From contig NC_087382.1 of the NCBI RefSeq assembly GCF_963675165.1, forward strand, positions 7,528,339 through 7,592,338: a stretch of 64,000 nucleotides of DNA, read 5' to 3'. This DNA comes from Halichondria panicea (taxonomy: Eukaryota > Porifera > Demospongiae > Suberitida > Halichondriidae). The notes beneath the pieces were generated by a model. That model did not search any database, was not told where the DNA came from, and saw only the letters and a program-made list of their open reading frames with translations. Both the position numbers and the translations under genes were made by a program. Position 1 is the stretch's first letter. Each line of letters begins with the position of its first letter. Of the stretch, positions 63,734-64,000 are shown piece by piece.

Positions 63734-63807
63734 CTGCATCGAAATAGTACACCATGTTTTTAGGAGATAATTATAATATATATTGAGTACACTGATAAAG
63801 AGGCCTA

Positions 63808-64000
63808 TATTCCGTTATAGCTGGTTATTTTCGAGGCATAACATTTTCAAGCTTTTTGAGGATTGACCCAGAAACACGAAAATAATTATGTAATACCTCA
63901 AAATTGGTTTACATCTGGTATTGGAAACCTCTCTACTGTGGGGTGTGGTCATTTGAACTTCTATCCTCGAAATGTTTAGTTCATAGGCAATCCGTGAAAA
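63808..64000. mobile_element. MITE copy 2 (same family as 49931-50124), cut by the window edge
   Basis: CCGTTATAGCTGGTTATTTT at the left and GGTTTACATCTGGTATTG, CGAAATGTTTAGTT within match the first copy. Confidence 0.7.

Overview
The window looks like nuclear DNA of a demosponge (Porifera). Reasons: a receptor tyrosine kinase spread over about 25 short exons with GT-AG introns; a kinase, coiled-coil and Kelch fusion of the kind sponges expand; large intronless genes for secreted repeat proteins; AT-rich introns; and many small terminal-inverted-repeat elements. Species cannot be named from sequence alone. Nothing suggests a bacterial or viral replicon.

Layout. (1) 1-15295 (+): 3' part of one exon of at least 15.3 kb encoding about 40 repeats of a 125-130 residue Ig-like extracellular domain. 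(2) 16201-18809 (+): a protein kinase with coiled coil whose ORF splices in frame into a Kelch domain; a one-base frame shift interrupts the Kelch part. (3) 18949-19980: a DNA transposon with terminal inverted repeats. (4) 29774-21042 (-): paralog A of a right-handed beta-helix, multi-pass membrane receptor, split by a 3.6 kb foldback element. (5) 31471-50400 (+): an EGFR-architecture receptor tyrosine kinase, reconstructed as 25 exons with consistent phases (1299 residues). Its third intron carries a second, oppositely oriented copy of the foldback element. (6) 57133-52157 (-): intact paralog B of the beta-helix receptor. (7) 57.5-64 kb: mostly mobile-element debris (LINE fragment, several MITEs, palindromes) plus one unassigned minus-strand exon at the edge.

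The most unusual feature is the foldback pair at 21766-25375 and 34033-37585. Each has matching ends (GGCTATACC...GGTATAGCC), a perfect 8-bp target duplication (GGATTATG and AGATTTCC), and two long inverted arms made almost wholly of 9-bp words of the form GTNAC arranged in 27-bp units. They resemble Drosophila foldback/Galileo-type elements but with a distinctive array grammar. One copy has broken a receptor gene; the other sits harmlessly in an intron. A second theme is a set of elements ending TAGCCTC with 9-bp target duplications, including one only 47 bp long and fully palindromic.

The genes share a cell-surface and signalling theme: a huge glycosylated extracellular protein, two beta-helix receptors, an RTK with a tail of repeated NxAY phosphotyrosine-like motifs, and a cytoplasmic kinase-Kelch protein. 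No direct functional link between them can be shown from sequence.
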